Part shown: one piece after another, positions 1-5,530 of the stretch
How the letters are laid out: every line of letters begins with the position of its first letter
Position numbering within the stretch: position 1 is the stretch's first letter
Origin: Bacillaceae bacterium
GTDB taxonomy: Bacteria; Bacillota; Bacilli; Bacillales_A; Planococcaceae
NCBI GenBank assembly: GCA_030149685.1
Contig: JASLGI010000070.1
Location: forward strand, 1 to 5,530
Length of the DNA stretch: 5,530 bases
Reading direction: 5' to 3'
The notes under the pieces: generated by a model
Databases searched by the model: none
What the model saw: the letters and a program-made list of their open reading frames with translations, nothing else
Told to the model about the DNA's origin: nothing
Translations under genes and position numbers: made by a program

Positions 1-518
1 CGGTTTGGACAGAAGAAGAAGCGTATGCTGAAGCGGTTCGCTACATTGTCGGTTTTTTCGGAACGATTGAAGGAACGATCCAAAGAGAGCGCGTAGCAGT
101 CGTCGAAGAAGAGCATTATACGTTTACGTTTCATCGGTTCATGAACGGCTACTTTGTTAATCATTCGACGATTCATTGTACGATTTCACGGCGAAGTGGT
201 CGTTTACTCTCTTTACGATGCGATGATGGATTGTACGTTGATCTTCCAAACGATTCATCGATTCAATGGACGAATCGAAAAGTGAAAGACTCATTGAATG
301 AACAGATTAACTGTACGTTGCGTTACGTACTCGATGAAATCGATGAGCGTGGATACGCCGTTTACGTGAAGCAATACGATGTAGGATATGGAAAAAAGGA
401 AATGAATTTGCATGCGTACGATGCGGTGACCGGTCAACCGTGGGTCGTCGATTTGTCTGATGATGATCGTACGCCGTATTCTTTTACGTTTCATTCGAAA
501 CGTATGCCGGAACGATAA
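1..518 (+). CDS. YcdB/YcdC-like repeat protein, 3' part only
   Basis: The reading frame is open from position 3 (first full codon) to the TAA at 516-518, giving 171 visible residues; the true start lies upstream of the window. The Met codon at 141 is internal: the 46 codons before it are open and continue the same style of protein, and no ribosome binding site precedes it. The visible part has alternating beta-strand-like segments. One block reads YTFTFHRF, then a NGY turn, then a strand ending in an SGRLLSL motif. A later block has LRYVLDE followed by a strand ending in AYDAVTGQPW, and the protein ends with a second YSFTFH segment. The 'R..NG' strand with '(T/S)G' turn and the 'DA.TG' turn resemble YcdB/YcdC-type repeats of Bacillus, which are related to PepSY-like folds. 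Those proteins have no well-defined function. No membrane segment is visible here. The gene converges with the chemoreceptor gene and shares its terminator. The family call is by resemblance only. Confidence 0.5.
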   Translation, partial: VWTEEEAYAEAVRYIVGFFGTIEGTIQRERVAVVEEEHYTFTFHRFMNGYFVNHSTIHCTISRRSGRLLSLRCDDGLYVDLPNDSSIQWTNRKVKDSLNEQINCTLRYVLDEIDERGYAVYVKQYDVGYGKKEMNLHAYDAVTGQPWVVDLSDDDRTPYSFTFHSKRMPER

Positions 519-534
519 GACAATAAAAAACTAG

Positions 535-574
535 AAAAAGTGCTTCAGTCGGTTTTAGGACTGAAGCACTTTTT
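535..574. terminator. Bidirectional rho-independent terminator
   Basis: A perfect 12-bp inverted repeat (539-550 AGTGCTTCAGTC and 559-570 GACTGAAGCACT) encloses an 8-nt loop. It is flanked by A's at 535-539 and T's at 570-574, so both strands end the hairpin with a U tract. It lies 16 nt after the stop of the + gene and 16 nt after the stop of the - strand chemoreceptor gene, so it can end both convergent transcripts. Confidence 0.93.
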
Positions 575-590
575 ATTTCGGTCGTCAGTT

Positions 591-2273
591 TTATGTTCGT
601 TGCGTACGCAATGAATCGATTAGTTGTTCTAAGTCTTTCGCCATTTCGGCGAGTCGATGAGCAGAGCGAGTAACTTCTTGCATTGCTTCCCGTTGTTTTT
701 TCGAAACGGTTTCAATATGGTCAGTTTCGTGAGTAGAACGTCTTGCGAGTTCATCAATCGTATCAATTTGCTCGATGAGAGCGTGCAGTTGATCATAGAC
801 CGATGCAATTGAAGCTTTTACGCGGGTCGCTTCATTTTCTACTGTATGAATCGACGTGTAAATGTGATGGAACGTTTGTTCAGCTTCCTGAGCGAGTTGT
901 TGCCCTTGTTGGACGACTTGTTCGCTCTTCTCTGCAGTTGTCGTCATCTGTTCTGCAGAGGAAGTAATTTGCTCGACGACTTGTTCTACTGTTTGAGCGG
1001 CGTTCGCTGATTGATCGGCTAGTGCTCGAACTTCAGAAGCGACAACAGCAAATCCTTTCCCATGCTCGCCTGCACGTGCTGCTTCAATCGAGGCATTTAA
1101 AGCGAGTAAATTCGTTTGAGCAGCTATTTTTTTAATCGTTTGAATCGTTTCGCGAATCATCGATGATTGTTGGCCAAACATTTTAATTTGTTCGACGAGC
1201 TCAGTTGTCGTCTGGACGACTGTATTCATTTGTTCGACGACTTGGACGACAGCGGTTGAACCGACCGTCGTTAAATCTTTTGATTGAGCGGATTGTACGT
1301 ACATGTCGTCTAATGTTTGTTGCATCTCCGTCATATGATGGAGAACGGTAGATGATCGTTTCGTCGTTTGCTCGACGGTCGTCATCTGTTCATCAGCTCC
1401 AGAGCGTACGACATCAATCGCTCGCTCCGTTTCTACTGTTCCTTTTTGTACAGCATCACTATGTTGAGTTAAAGTTGCTGATGTTGAAGAAACATTGTGC
1501 GACGCATGATCGATTTCTTCTAAGAGTGTCGAGAGTTGTCGCGTCATCGTATTAAATGAGCGACCGAGCTGTTCGAACTCATCATTCGTACGTATCGTGT
1601 TTTCAGCAGAAAGGTCACCATTCGTTACAGCCGTCGTCTGTTCGGTTAATTGTTCAATGACTGCTGTCATTTTTCGGCCGAAGCGCGTAGCAATCCATAA
1701 GCTACTAACGGTCGCTATAATAATAATGACGAGCATCGTCGTAAAGCTTTTGTTGATCGATTCATCATTCGCTTGAAGGAGTTTGTTAATTTCACCGACT
1801 TGTTCATCAGCAATTTCTTTAGCTAAAGAGACGAGTTCACGTGATCCTTGACCGAGTATAGGAAGAGCATTCGTTTCAGCTTCCTCCACTTTTCCGTCGT
1901 CAATCGATGAAAGAATGCGTTCATCGATATTTTTTTCCCACGTGCGAAGGTCTGATAAAAATTGATCATATCGTTCATCTTCGAAGGTTGACTTGTCAAT
2001 TGTTCGAACGACTTCGTTGAGGTCGTCACGAAGTGCTAAGTGATTGTTTCGCATTTGATCATCTTGGTAGAGCATATAACCTCTCATCGCAGCATTTGCT
2101 CGTAACGTGAGAAAAGCGACTTCGTTAAAGTCATTAGCAATCGTCTCTTTAAATTGAATGTGAGCACTCATTTTTTTGTTTGAAGATAAATCGTTCATGC
2201 CGAGAGCAGAAAGCGCTAATAAAAAAGCGATGACCATTCCAAAGCTAATTTGTAGTTTTTGTTTGACGCTCAT
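591..2273 (-). CDS. Methyl-accepting chemotaxis protein, transmembrane
   Basis: Complete 560-residue chemoreceptor, expected in the cytoplasmic membrane, where such proteins signal to CheA through CheW (or CheV). Order of parts: short cytoplasmic N-terminus; TM1 about residues 9-26; extracytoplasmic helical sensor about 28-177, with an '[11 protein letters not shown]' motif typical of 4HB_MCP/CHASE3-like bundles; TM2 about 178-197; HAMP about 198-252; then a long coiled-coil hairpin to the C-terminus. The conserved tip is at about 378-420 ([18 protein letters not shown], then [16 protein letters not shown]). Residues 291-299 (SGADEQMTT) fit the methylation consensus on the N-terminal helix. 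Residues 437-445 (TSSAEQMTT) also fit but sit only about 44 residues after the tip, so they are a less likely site. There is no C-terminal NWETF-type tether, as usual in Firmicutes. The ligand cannot be deduced. The start ATG at 2271-2273 is supported by an AAAGGA site overlapping the stop of the upstream GGDEF gene, implying an operon. Confidence 0.96.
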   Translation of the reverse strand: MSVKQKLQISFGMVIAFLLALSALGMNDLSSNKKMSAHIQFKETIANDFNEVAFLTLRANAAMRGYMLYQDDQMRNNHLALRDDLNEVVRTIDKSTFEDERYDQFLSDLRTWEKNIDERILSSIDDGKVEEAETNALPILGQGSRELVSLAKEIADEQVGEINKLLQANDESINKSFTTMLVIIIIATVSSLWIATRFGRKMTAVIEQLTEQTTAVTNGDLSAENTIRTNDEFEQLGRSFNTMTRQLSTLLEEIDHASHNVSSTSATLTQHSDAVQKGTVETERAIDVVRSGADEQMTTVEQTTKRSSTVLHHMTEMQQTLDDMYVQSAQSKDLTTVGSTAVVQVVEQMNTVVQTTTELVEQIKMFGQQSSMIRETIQTIKKIAAQTNLLALNASIEAARAGEHGKGFAVVASEVRALADQSANAAQTVEQVVEQITSSAEQMTTTAEKSEQVVQQGQQLAQEAEQTFHHIYTSIHTVENEATRVKASIASVYDQLHALIEQIDTIDELARRSTHETDHIETVSKKQREAMQEVTRSAHRLAEMAKDLEQLIDSLRTQRT

Positions 2274-2284
2274 TTATTAATCGT

Positions 2285-2290
2285 TCCTTT
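2285..2290 (-). promoter_or_regulatory. Ribosome binding site of the chemoreceptor gene overlapping the upstream stop codon
   Basis: On the - strand the upstream gene ends in TGA (2290-2292), and the last A is also the first A of AAAGGA (2285-2290). The spacer to the chemoreceptor ATG is 11 nt, slightly long. A ribosome terminating on the GGDEF-EAL gene would sit on this site, which suggests translational coupling of the two products. Confidence 0.7.
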
Positions 2291-4704
2291 CATGAGCCCT
2301 CACGAAATGTAGGGTCTAAATATCTTAGAGCAAATTCTTTATTAGAGAGTGGTTCTTCATAAAAGTTACCTTGTCGAATCGAGCAATTTGTCGAATCGAG
2401 AAAGTCAGCTTGATGCTCCGTATCTACATGATCTACGAGCAATGGTAAGTTCAATTGGTGTGCTAATTCTACCATTGAACGAATAATGATGCGGTTCGGT
2501 CCATTTAAGTTTTGGAGGAACGTATCATCTATCTTAATTTTTGAAATCGGCCAGTTAGGTAGTTGATCGAATGACGAGCCTCCTGAACCGAATCGATTGA
2601 TGATGAGGCGAATTCCACAAGCATCTAATTGCTCCAATACTTCTTGTGCGCCATCCATCGATGTTAAAAATGCACCATCGAGCTCCAATAAAAGATATTG
2701 AGGTTCAAGGTCAATTTCTTTTAACATAGAGAGTAACTTAGATACAAAAAATGGTTGGTCAAGTAATCGGTTGGAAATCTGAATAGAAAGTGGAAAAGAC
2801 TTGTAACCGAGATCTTGCCACATTTTAATTTGAATACACGCTCGACGAATCATCCACATGCCAAGTGGTAAAATAAGACCTGCATTTTCAGCAAGAGGCA
2901 CGAAACGTTGATCTTCAATCTCTCCACGGAATGGATGGTCCCAAGTTACCTTTGATTGGATGGCGATAATTTCATTTGTCTCTACGTTCCAAATCGGCTG
3001 ATAGTAAAATGAAAAGTTTTCATAAAGCAGTGCTTTTCGCAAATCATGCTCTAATGTTTTTCGCTCTTTAATTTGTTGCCTTAAAGAACTAGTGAAAAAC
3101 TGAAAGTTGTTTTTGCCTAAATCTTTTGCTAAATACATAGCGGTATCAGCGTGCTGAAGTAACTCTTCATACGTTGTGCCATCTTTAGGATATAAGCTAA
3201 TACCTATACTCGGTGTAACATAAATGTCATAGCTTTGAATTTGAAAGCCGAGTGAAATTTCAGTCACGATTCGTTGAGTAACTGTTCGTACGAGCTCTTC
3301 CTCTTTGAGTGATAAGATGACGACGAATTCATCACCGCTTAAACGTGCGACGATATCGTCGTCACGCACACATCGCTTGAGGCGTTCACCAACGGATATC
3401 AATAGTTGGTCTCCGATCAAATGTCCCATCGAATCGTTTACACTTTTGAACCGATCCAAATCGATAAACAGTAAAGCGAATCCATCACCTTGTGCAATTT
3501 TTTCATTCGTTAGTTGCTGAAGCAGTTGGCGGTTTGGTAGTTTCGTCAACGAATCATAGTAAGCCATAAAAGCAATTGTTTCTTCTGCCTTCTTTCGTTG
3601 TGTAATATCGATTCCTGTACCGACCACTTCTTTTACGATGTCATTTTTAAAGATGGGCGATAAGTAAATAAGAACGGTATGTTGTTCGTATTCCAATTCA
3701 AACTCTACTTGCTCTCCGCGGGCTGCTCTCATTAAATTTCTTAAAATAAAAAAGCGCTGTTTTTCTTGAAATTTCTTCAGCAAAGAGAAACCATTTAAAT
3801 CTTCTGCCTTAATTCCTAACTCATCGAGAAATTGGCCTTCAACCATTGTAAATTCGATGGAGAGAGGATCTTTGACTTCATACTTAAAAATAATATTTTG
3901 TAAATGTTTAACCGTTTGTCTAAAGTCATTACGCAGCGCAACCTCTAGAGAAGCTTCGATTTCTTTCGTTTTCGTAATATCGTTTTGAATCGAGATGTAT
4001 TGATAAGGAAGGCCATTCTTATCAAGAAAAGGGATGATAATTGTATTCAGCCAAAAAACATCACCATTTTTTGTACAATTTCTTAAATTACCTTGCCACT
4101 GCTTTCCACTTTGGATTGTGTCCCAAAGTTGTGAGAAAAAAGTTTTTGAGTGGTAATTTGAATTGAATAACCGGTGAGTTTTACCGATAATTTCAGATTT
4201 ATCGTATCGTGAGATTTCACAAAACTTTTCATTGACGTAAGTGATGATTCCTCTAGAGTTGGTAATAGAAACGATTGATGACTGATGAAGTGCTTCTTCG
4301 ATTTGTTTCAAATACGTATTTAGTTGTTTAGCCTTATTGTACTTTTCTCGTTCTTTTGTAATATCTGTTGCAACATAAAGGTGTTGATTTATACTTTCTT
4401 CTTTAGACACGATCGGAAATTCAGAAGCGAAAAGCCAGTGAGAGTGATCAGAACGATTCGTAATTCGAATCGTTTTTGGTTCGTGTCGATTCCAATCTGA
4501 TGGTGAAAAAGCTTCATCTTCAAAGTGGAGTGGTAATGAGTAGTAATGCTTTCCAATTAAAGAATCTTTCGTTTCGTTAAAGAGCGAAGCAAATCGCTCA
4601 TTGCAGTAAGATACCGTTCCATCATCATTTAAAATAAAGACATAAAACTGTTCATCAATCAACTGAGGAAGAGTAGACAAGTCACTCATATTCTGAAAAC
4701 TCAT
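2290..4704 (-). CDS. PAS-PAS-PAS-GGDEF-EAL protein: probable diguanylate cyclase with degenerate EAL domain
   Basis: Complete 804-residue protein with no membrane segment, so probably cytoplasmic. PAS1 is about residues 12-118 and PAS2 about 135-250, each ending in a DIT motif. A more divergent PAS3 is about 265-373, ending GIDITQRKKAEE. GGDEF spans about 378-540: LTKLPNR, D415 and D417, N423, GH..GD (427-432), signature SGDEF at 456-460, and an RxxD inhibitory site R447-D450 five residues before it. This predicts GTP-to-c-di-GMP synthesis with product inhibition; the Ser for the first Gly is the one doubt. EAL spans about 547-800, but its signature is QSK (583-585), NxS is Q642-I-S, the DDFG pair is N703-R704, and AEGVE is VDHVD (757-761). 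Only E674, K724 and Q778 remain, so phosphodiesterase activity is unlikely. Size and order recall B. subtilis YkoW (DgcW), from memory only. AAAGGA lies 12 nt before the chosen ATG; Met6 is a less well-placed alternative. Confidence 0.93.
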   Translation of the reverse strand: MSFQNMSDLSTLPQLIDEQFYVFILNDDGTVSYCNERFASLFNETKDSLIGKHYYSLPLHFEDEAFSPSDWNRHEPKTIRITNRSDHSHWLFASEFPIVSKEESINQHLYVATDITKEREKYNKAKQLNTYLKQIEEALHQSSIVSITNSRGIITYVNEKFCEISRYDKSEIIGKTHRLFNSNYHSKTFFSQLWDTIQSGKQWQGNLRNCTKNGDVFWLNTIIIPFLDKNGLPYQYISIQNDITKTKEIEASLEVALRNDFRQTVKHLQNIIFKYEVKDPLSIEFTMVEGQFLDELGIKAEDLNGFSLLKKFQEKQRFFILRNLMRAARGEQVEFELEYEQHTVLIYLSPIFKNDIVKEVVGTGIDITQRKKAEETIAFMAYYDSLTKLPNRQLLQQLTNEKIAQGDGFALLFIDLDRFKSVNDSMGHLIGDQLLISVGERLKRCVRDDDIVARLSGDEFVVILSLKEEELVRTVTQRIVTEISLGFQIQSYDIYVTPSIGISLYPKDGTTYEELLQHADTAMYLAKDLGKNNFQFFTSSLRQQIKERKTLEHDLRKALLYENFSFYYQPIWNVETNEIIAIQSKVTWDHPFRGEIEDQRFVPLAENAGLILPLGMWMIRRACIQIKMWQDLGYKSFPLSIQISNRLLDQPFFVSKLLSMLKEIDLEPQYLLLELDGAFLTSMDGAQEVLEQLDACGIRLIINRFGSGGSSFDQLPNWPISKIKIDDTFLQNLNGPNRIIIRSMVELAHQLNLPLLVDHVDTEHQADFLDSTNCSIRQGNFYEEPLSNKEFALRYLDPTFREGS

Positions 4705-4716
4705 CGTGTTTGCACA

Positions 4717-4722
4717 TCCTTT
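4717..4722 (-). promoter_or_regulatory. Ribosome binding site of the GGDEF-EAL gene
   Basis: AAAGGA on the - strand lies 12 nt before the ATG at 4702-4704 and 27 nt before the next in-frame ATG (4687-4689). It therefore favours the first start, though the spacing is rather long. An out-of-frame ATG overlaps the site (4715-4717) and opens only a very short frame. Confidence 0.6.
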
Positions 4723-4776
4723 CTTACGTAATATAGGTATTTTTGTTTAAAAATCATTAATAACTAGGCTAAAAAT

Positions 4777-4805
4777 AGTATACCATCGTTTCATTAGGAT
4801 GAAAG
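4777..4805 (-). promoter_or_regulatory. Probable sigma-A extended -10 promoter for the GGDEF-EAL/chemoreceptor operon
   Basis: The - strand reads TGGTATACT at 4777-4785: a TGn extension plus TATACT, five of six matches to TATAAT. At 17-bp spacing the -35 is the weak CTTTCA (4800-4805). Extended -10 promoters tolerate poor -35 boxes. Transcription would start near 4770 and give a leader of about 65 nt before the ATG at 4704, too short for a standard c-di-GMP riboswitch. Confidence 0.45.
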
Positions 4806-4807
4806 AG

Positions 4808-4858
4808 TTACCCCGATAGAAAGTGTGAAGTCAATAAGTCCTTTTCATCTAGATTCAT
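4808..4858 (-). CDS. Possible 16-residue leader peptide or micro-ORF
   Basis: The - strand reads AGGTGA, a 7-nt spacer, then ATG at 4856-4858 and 15 further sense codons to a TAA at 4808-4810. The product would be MNLDEKDLLTSHFLSG. The ribosome binding site and spacing are better than those of the large genes around it. It lies about 100 nt upstream of the GGDEF-EAL start on the same strand, but also upstream of the better operon promoter, so it would need its own transcript. Its start region lies in the loop of an imperfect inverted repeat (4834-4894). The LDEKDLLTSHF stretch is only vaguely like the start of small sporulation inhibitors such as Sda; I do not assign a function. Such short ORFs arise easily by chance. 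Confidence 0.2.
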   Translation of the reverse strand: MNLDEKDLLTSHFLSG

Positions 4859-4894
4859 CGTTAAGTCACCTATTTCCTTCGTAAAGGACCTTAT
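4834..4894. repeat. Imperfect inverted repeat with 38-nt loop
   Basis: Left arm ATAAGTCCTTT (4834-4844) pairs with right arm AAAGGACCTTAT (4883-4894) except for one bulged base. On the - strand RNA the loop would display the AGGTGA site and ATG of the micro-ORF at 4808-4858. No U tract follows either arm, so it is not a typical terminator. Confidence 0.4.
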
Positions 4895-4905
4895 TTAGTA
4901 GAACA

Positions 4906-4921
4906 GTTAGGAAATCCTAAC
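4906..4921. repeat. 16-bp palindrome, operator-like
   Basis: GTTAGGAAATCCTAAC has perfect 7-bp arms around a central AA. There is no following T run. On the - strand it overlaps a weak promoter-like pair, TTGTTA (4918-4923) and TACTAA (4895-4900) 17 bp apart, a position suited to a repressor. No known regulator is recognised from the sequence. Confidence 0.35.
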
Positions 4922-5060
4922 AAATATTAATCTTACCGGTTCATCTTCCCTAGTTCATTCGTTCATAATGTTGAATAGAAGAGTTCAAATCATTCAATTG
5001 ATAAAAAATTGAAGTTTTAAAGTAAAATATGTATTAAAGTGATTAAAATATTGTTAAAAA

Positions 5061-5107
5061 TAGAAATATCTTTTTCTTTTTAAAAGATTTCTAGGCGCAA
5101 TGCGCTT
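5061..5107. repeat. Two adjacent hairpins, one AT-rich and one GCGC
   Basis: TAGAAAT (5061-5067) plus CTTTT (5070-5074) pairs with AAAAGATTTCTA (5082-5093) around a 7-nt loop with a 2-nt bulge. On the - strand this stem is followed by TTTTT, like a weak terminator. Directly adjoining, 5093-5107 forms a short stem of about 6-7 bp with one G-U pair and an AAT loop, followed on the + strand by TTTATAAT. No - strand gene ends here, so a terminator role would require an unrecognised transcript or antisense transcription. Confidence 0.3.
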
Positions 5108-5174
5108 TATAATAGGCGAGTAATACTTTAGACTGTCAATAATTGTTTTTTAAACTCTAGATTCGGTTGCTAAA

Positions 5175-5185
5175 TACGATATAAT
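5175..5185 (+). promoter_or_regulatory. -10 region upstream of the divergent sensor gene, sigma-A and/or sigma-D like
   Basis: TATAAT at 5180-5185 is a perfect sigma-A -10, but no good -35 lies 15-19 bp upstream. The overlapping TACGATAT at 5175-5182 matches six of eight bases of the Bacillus sigma-D -10 (GCCGATAT), the motility and chemotaxis sigma factor. The expected TAAA -35 is weak (TCTA at the ideal 15-bp spacing, TAGA at 13). Transcription would start near 5192, about 45 nt before the start codon. Confidence 0.4.
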
Positions 5186-5236
5186 GGAAAGACGCGCAAG
5201 CAAAGGATCACAGCTACGTAGAAGGAGTGGTTATTG

Positions 5237-5530
5237 ATGAATCAAATTCGCATGGAAGCATTGTTAGAATCATTAAGTGAACTATTTTCAGAGGAAGTAT
5301 CCATTGGGATCACGGATGAAGAGAAGTACATCTATTACCAGCCGAGCAAACGAGTCGATTTAAAAATTAAAAAAGGTCAATTGTTACAGCCAGGAACGTT
5401 AGGATACCGCGCCGTTAATGAAAACCAAAAAGTGTCAGACTTCATGCAGCGCGACGTATTTGGAGTACCGTATTTTGGGAAAGCTGTTCCGTTTCAAGAT
5501 GGAGATTTTAAAGGGAGTATTATGGCGCTT
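5237..5530 (+). CDS. N-terminal sensor part of a soluble signalling protein, possibly a chemoreceptor (3' end outside window)
   Basis: The frame runs from ATG 5237-5239 to the window end, 98 codons with no stop. GAAGGAG at 5221-5227 lies 9 nt before the ATG and fixes the start; a TTG codon immediately precedes it but is less likely. The N-terminus has a short amphipathic helix (MEALLESLSELF), then SIGITDEEKYIYYQPSK, a basic stretch (KIKKGQ), a VFGVPYFG motif and VPFQDGDFKGSIMAL. This order, 'D.ekYiyY.PSK...G....G...A......vs....r.vFGvPYfg.avP..d..g.G', resembles to me the compact sensor region of small soluble Bacillus methyl-accepting proteins of the YfmS kind. Related sensor regions may also front kinases, transcription regulators or GGDEF proteins. 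There is no signal peptide or membrane segment. The output domain is not visible, so the chemoreceptor call rests on memory of the family and on the chemotaxis context. Confidence 0.5.
   Translation, partial: MNQIRMEALLESLSELFSEEVSIGITDEEKYIYYQPSKRVDLKIKKGQLLQPGTLGYRAVNENQKVSDFMQRDVFGVPYFGKAVPFQDGDFKGSIMAL

Larger units (their letters stand above)
4705..5236. other. AT-rich divergent intergenic region with inverted repeats
   Basis: This 532-bp spacer separates the divergent GGDEF-EAL and sensor genes. No conventional gene is visible; stops are dense in all frames. It holds an extended -10 box for the - strand gene (4777-4785), a -10-like box for the + strand gene (5175-5185), and several inverted repeats: 4834-4844/4883-4894, 4906-4921, 4993-4999/5007-5013, 5061-5093 and 5093-5107. 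It also holds a 16-codon ORF with a good ribosome binding site (4808-4858, -). It is much longer than simple divergent promoters need, so extra regulation or a small transcript is possible. I found no complete match to a riboswitch I know, including the c-di-GMP class. Confidence 0.6.

Noticed and set aside
291..494. Open frame on the - strand opposite the first gene
   Set aside because: It lies beyond the terminator on the antisense strand and encodes no recognisable protein; the + frame is continuous and protein-like.
1352..1555. Open frame on the + strand opposite the chemoreceptor signalling domain
   Set aside because: It is antisense to a well-supported coiled-coil coding region and shows no domain features of its own.
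1823..2029. Second - strand frame inside the chemoreceptor sensor region
   Set aside because: It overlaps the receptor frame completely, and the receptor frame alone has family motifs.
3305..3520. Open frame on the + strand opposite the GGDEF region
   Set aside because: It lies antisense to the highly conserved GGDEF core, has no ribosome binding site that I can see and a composition expected from the opposite strand's codons.
4812..4819. CCCGATAG on the + strand, like a sigma-D -10 box
   Set aside because: There is no TAAA-type -35 at the right distance, and no + strand gene follows for over 400 bases.
4968..5013. Short + strand ORF of about 14 codons in the spacer
   Set aside because: It has no ribosome binding site, and stop codons are dense on all sides.
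5108..5113. A second perfect TATAAT on the + strand in the spacer
   Set aside because: No recognisable -35 lies at 16-18 bp; such hexamers are expected by chance in AT-rich DNA.
5191..5217. GACGC...AAGC...GG.TC...GCTAC in the leader of the divergent gene, faintly like part of a c-di-GMP-I riboswitch
   Set aside because: The 5' half of the motif, including the GGCAAACC block and its GNRA-loop stem, is absent, and the -10 box lies directly upstream, so the aptamer cannot be complete.

Overview
The window looks like chromosomal DNA from a Gram-positive, low-to-medium G+C member of the Bacillales, probably Bacillaceae. The signs are strong AAGGAG-type ribosome binding sites, AT-rich spacers, a chemoreceptor without a C-terminal NWETF-type tether, and a YcdB/YcdC-like protein. 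The exact genus cannot be fixed from sequence reading alone.

Layout. (1) Positions 1-518 (+) hold the 3' end of a gene whose product resembles YcdB/YcdC-type repeat proteins; its start lies outside the window. (2) Positions 535-574 form a strong bidirectional terminator between this gene and the convergent pair that follows. (3) Positions 591-2273 (-) encode a complete transmembrane methyl-accepting chemotaxis protein with a four-helix-bundle type sensor, HAMP and signalling hairpin. (4) Positions 2290-4704 (-) encode an 804-residue soluble PAS-PAS-PAS-GGDEF-EAL protein. It lies directly upstream of the chemoreceptor gene and is probably cotranscribed and translationally coupled with it. (5) Positions 4705-5236 are a long AT-rich divergent intergenic region with several inverted repeats, promoter-like sequences and one tiny possible leader ORF. 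(6) Positions 5237-5530 (+) are the first 98 codons of a divergent gene whose N-terminus looks like the sensor part of a soluble signalling protein, possibly a small cytoplasmic chemoreceptor.

How the genes fit together (inference). The core is a signalling cluster that joins cyclic-di-GMP metabolism to chemotaxis. The GGDEF domain keeps its substrate and metal residues and an RxxD inhibitory site, although its signature reads SGDEF. The attached EAL domain has lost nearly every metal-binding residue and should not hydrolyse c-di-GMP. The large protein is therefore best read as a PAS-controlled diguanylate cyclase with a non-catalytic EAL module, not as a bifunctional enzyme. The second PAS domain resembles the Aer/NifL kind, so redox or oxygen status is a possible input. 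No mobile element, CRISPR array, tRNA or rRNA was seen. The most notable points are the dead EAL domain, the coupled cyclase-chemoreceptor pair and the structured divergent spacer; none amounts to a clearly new system.
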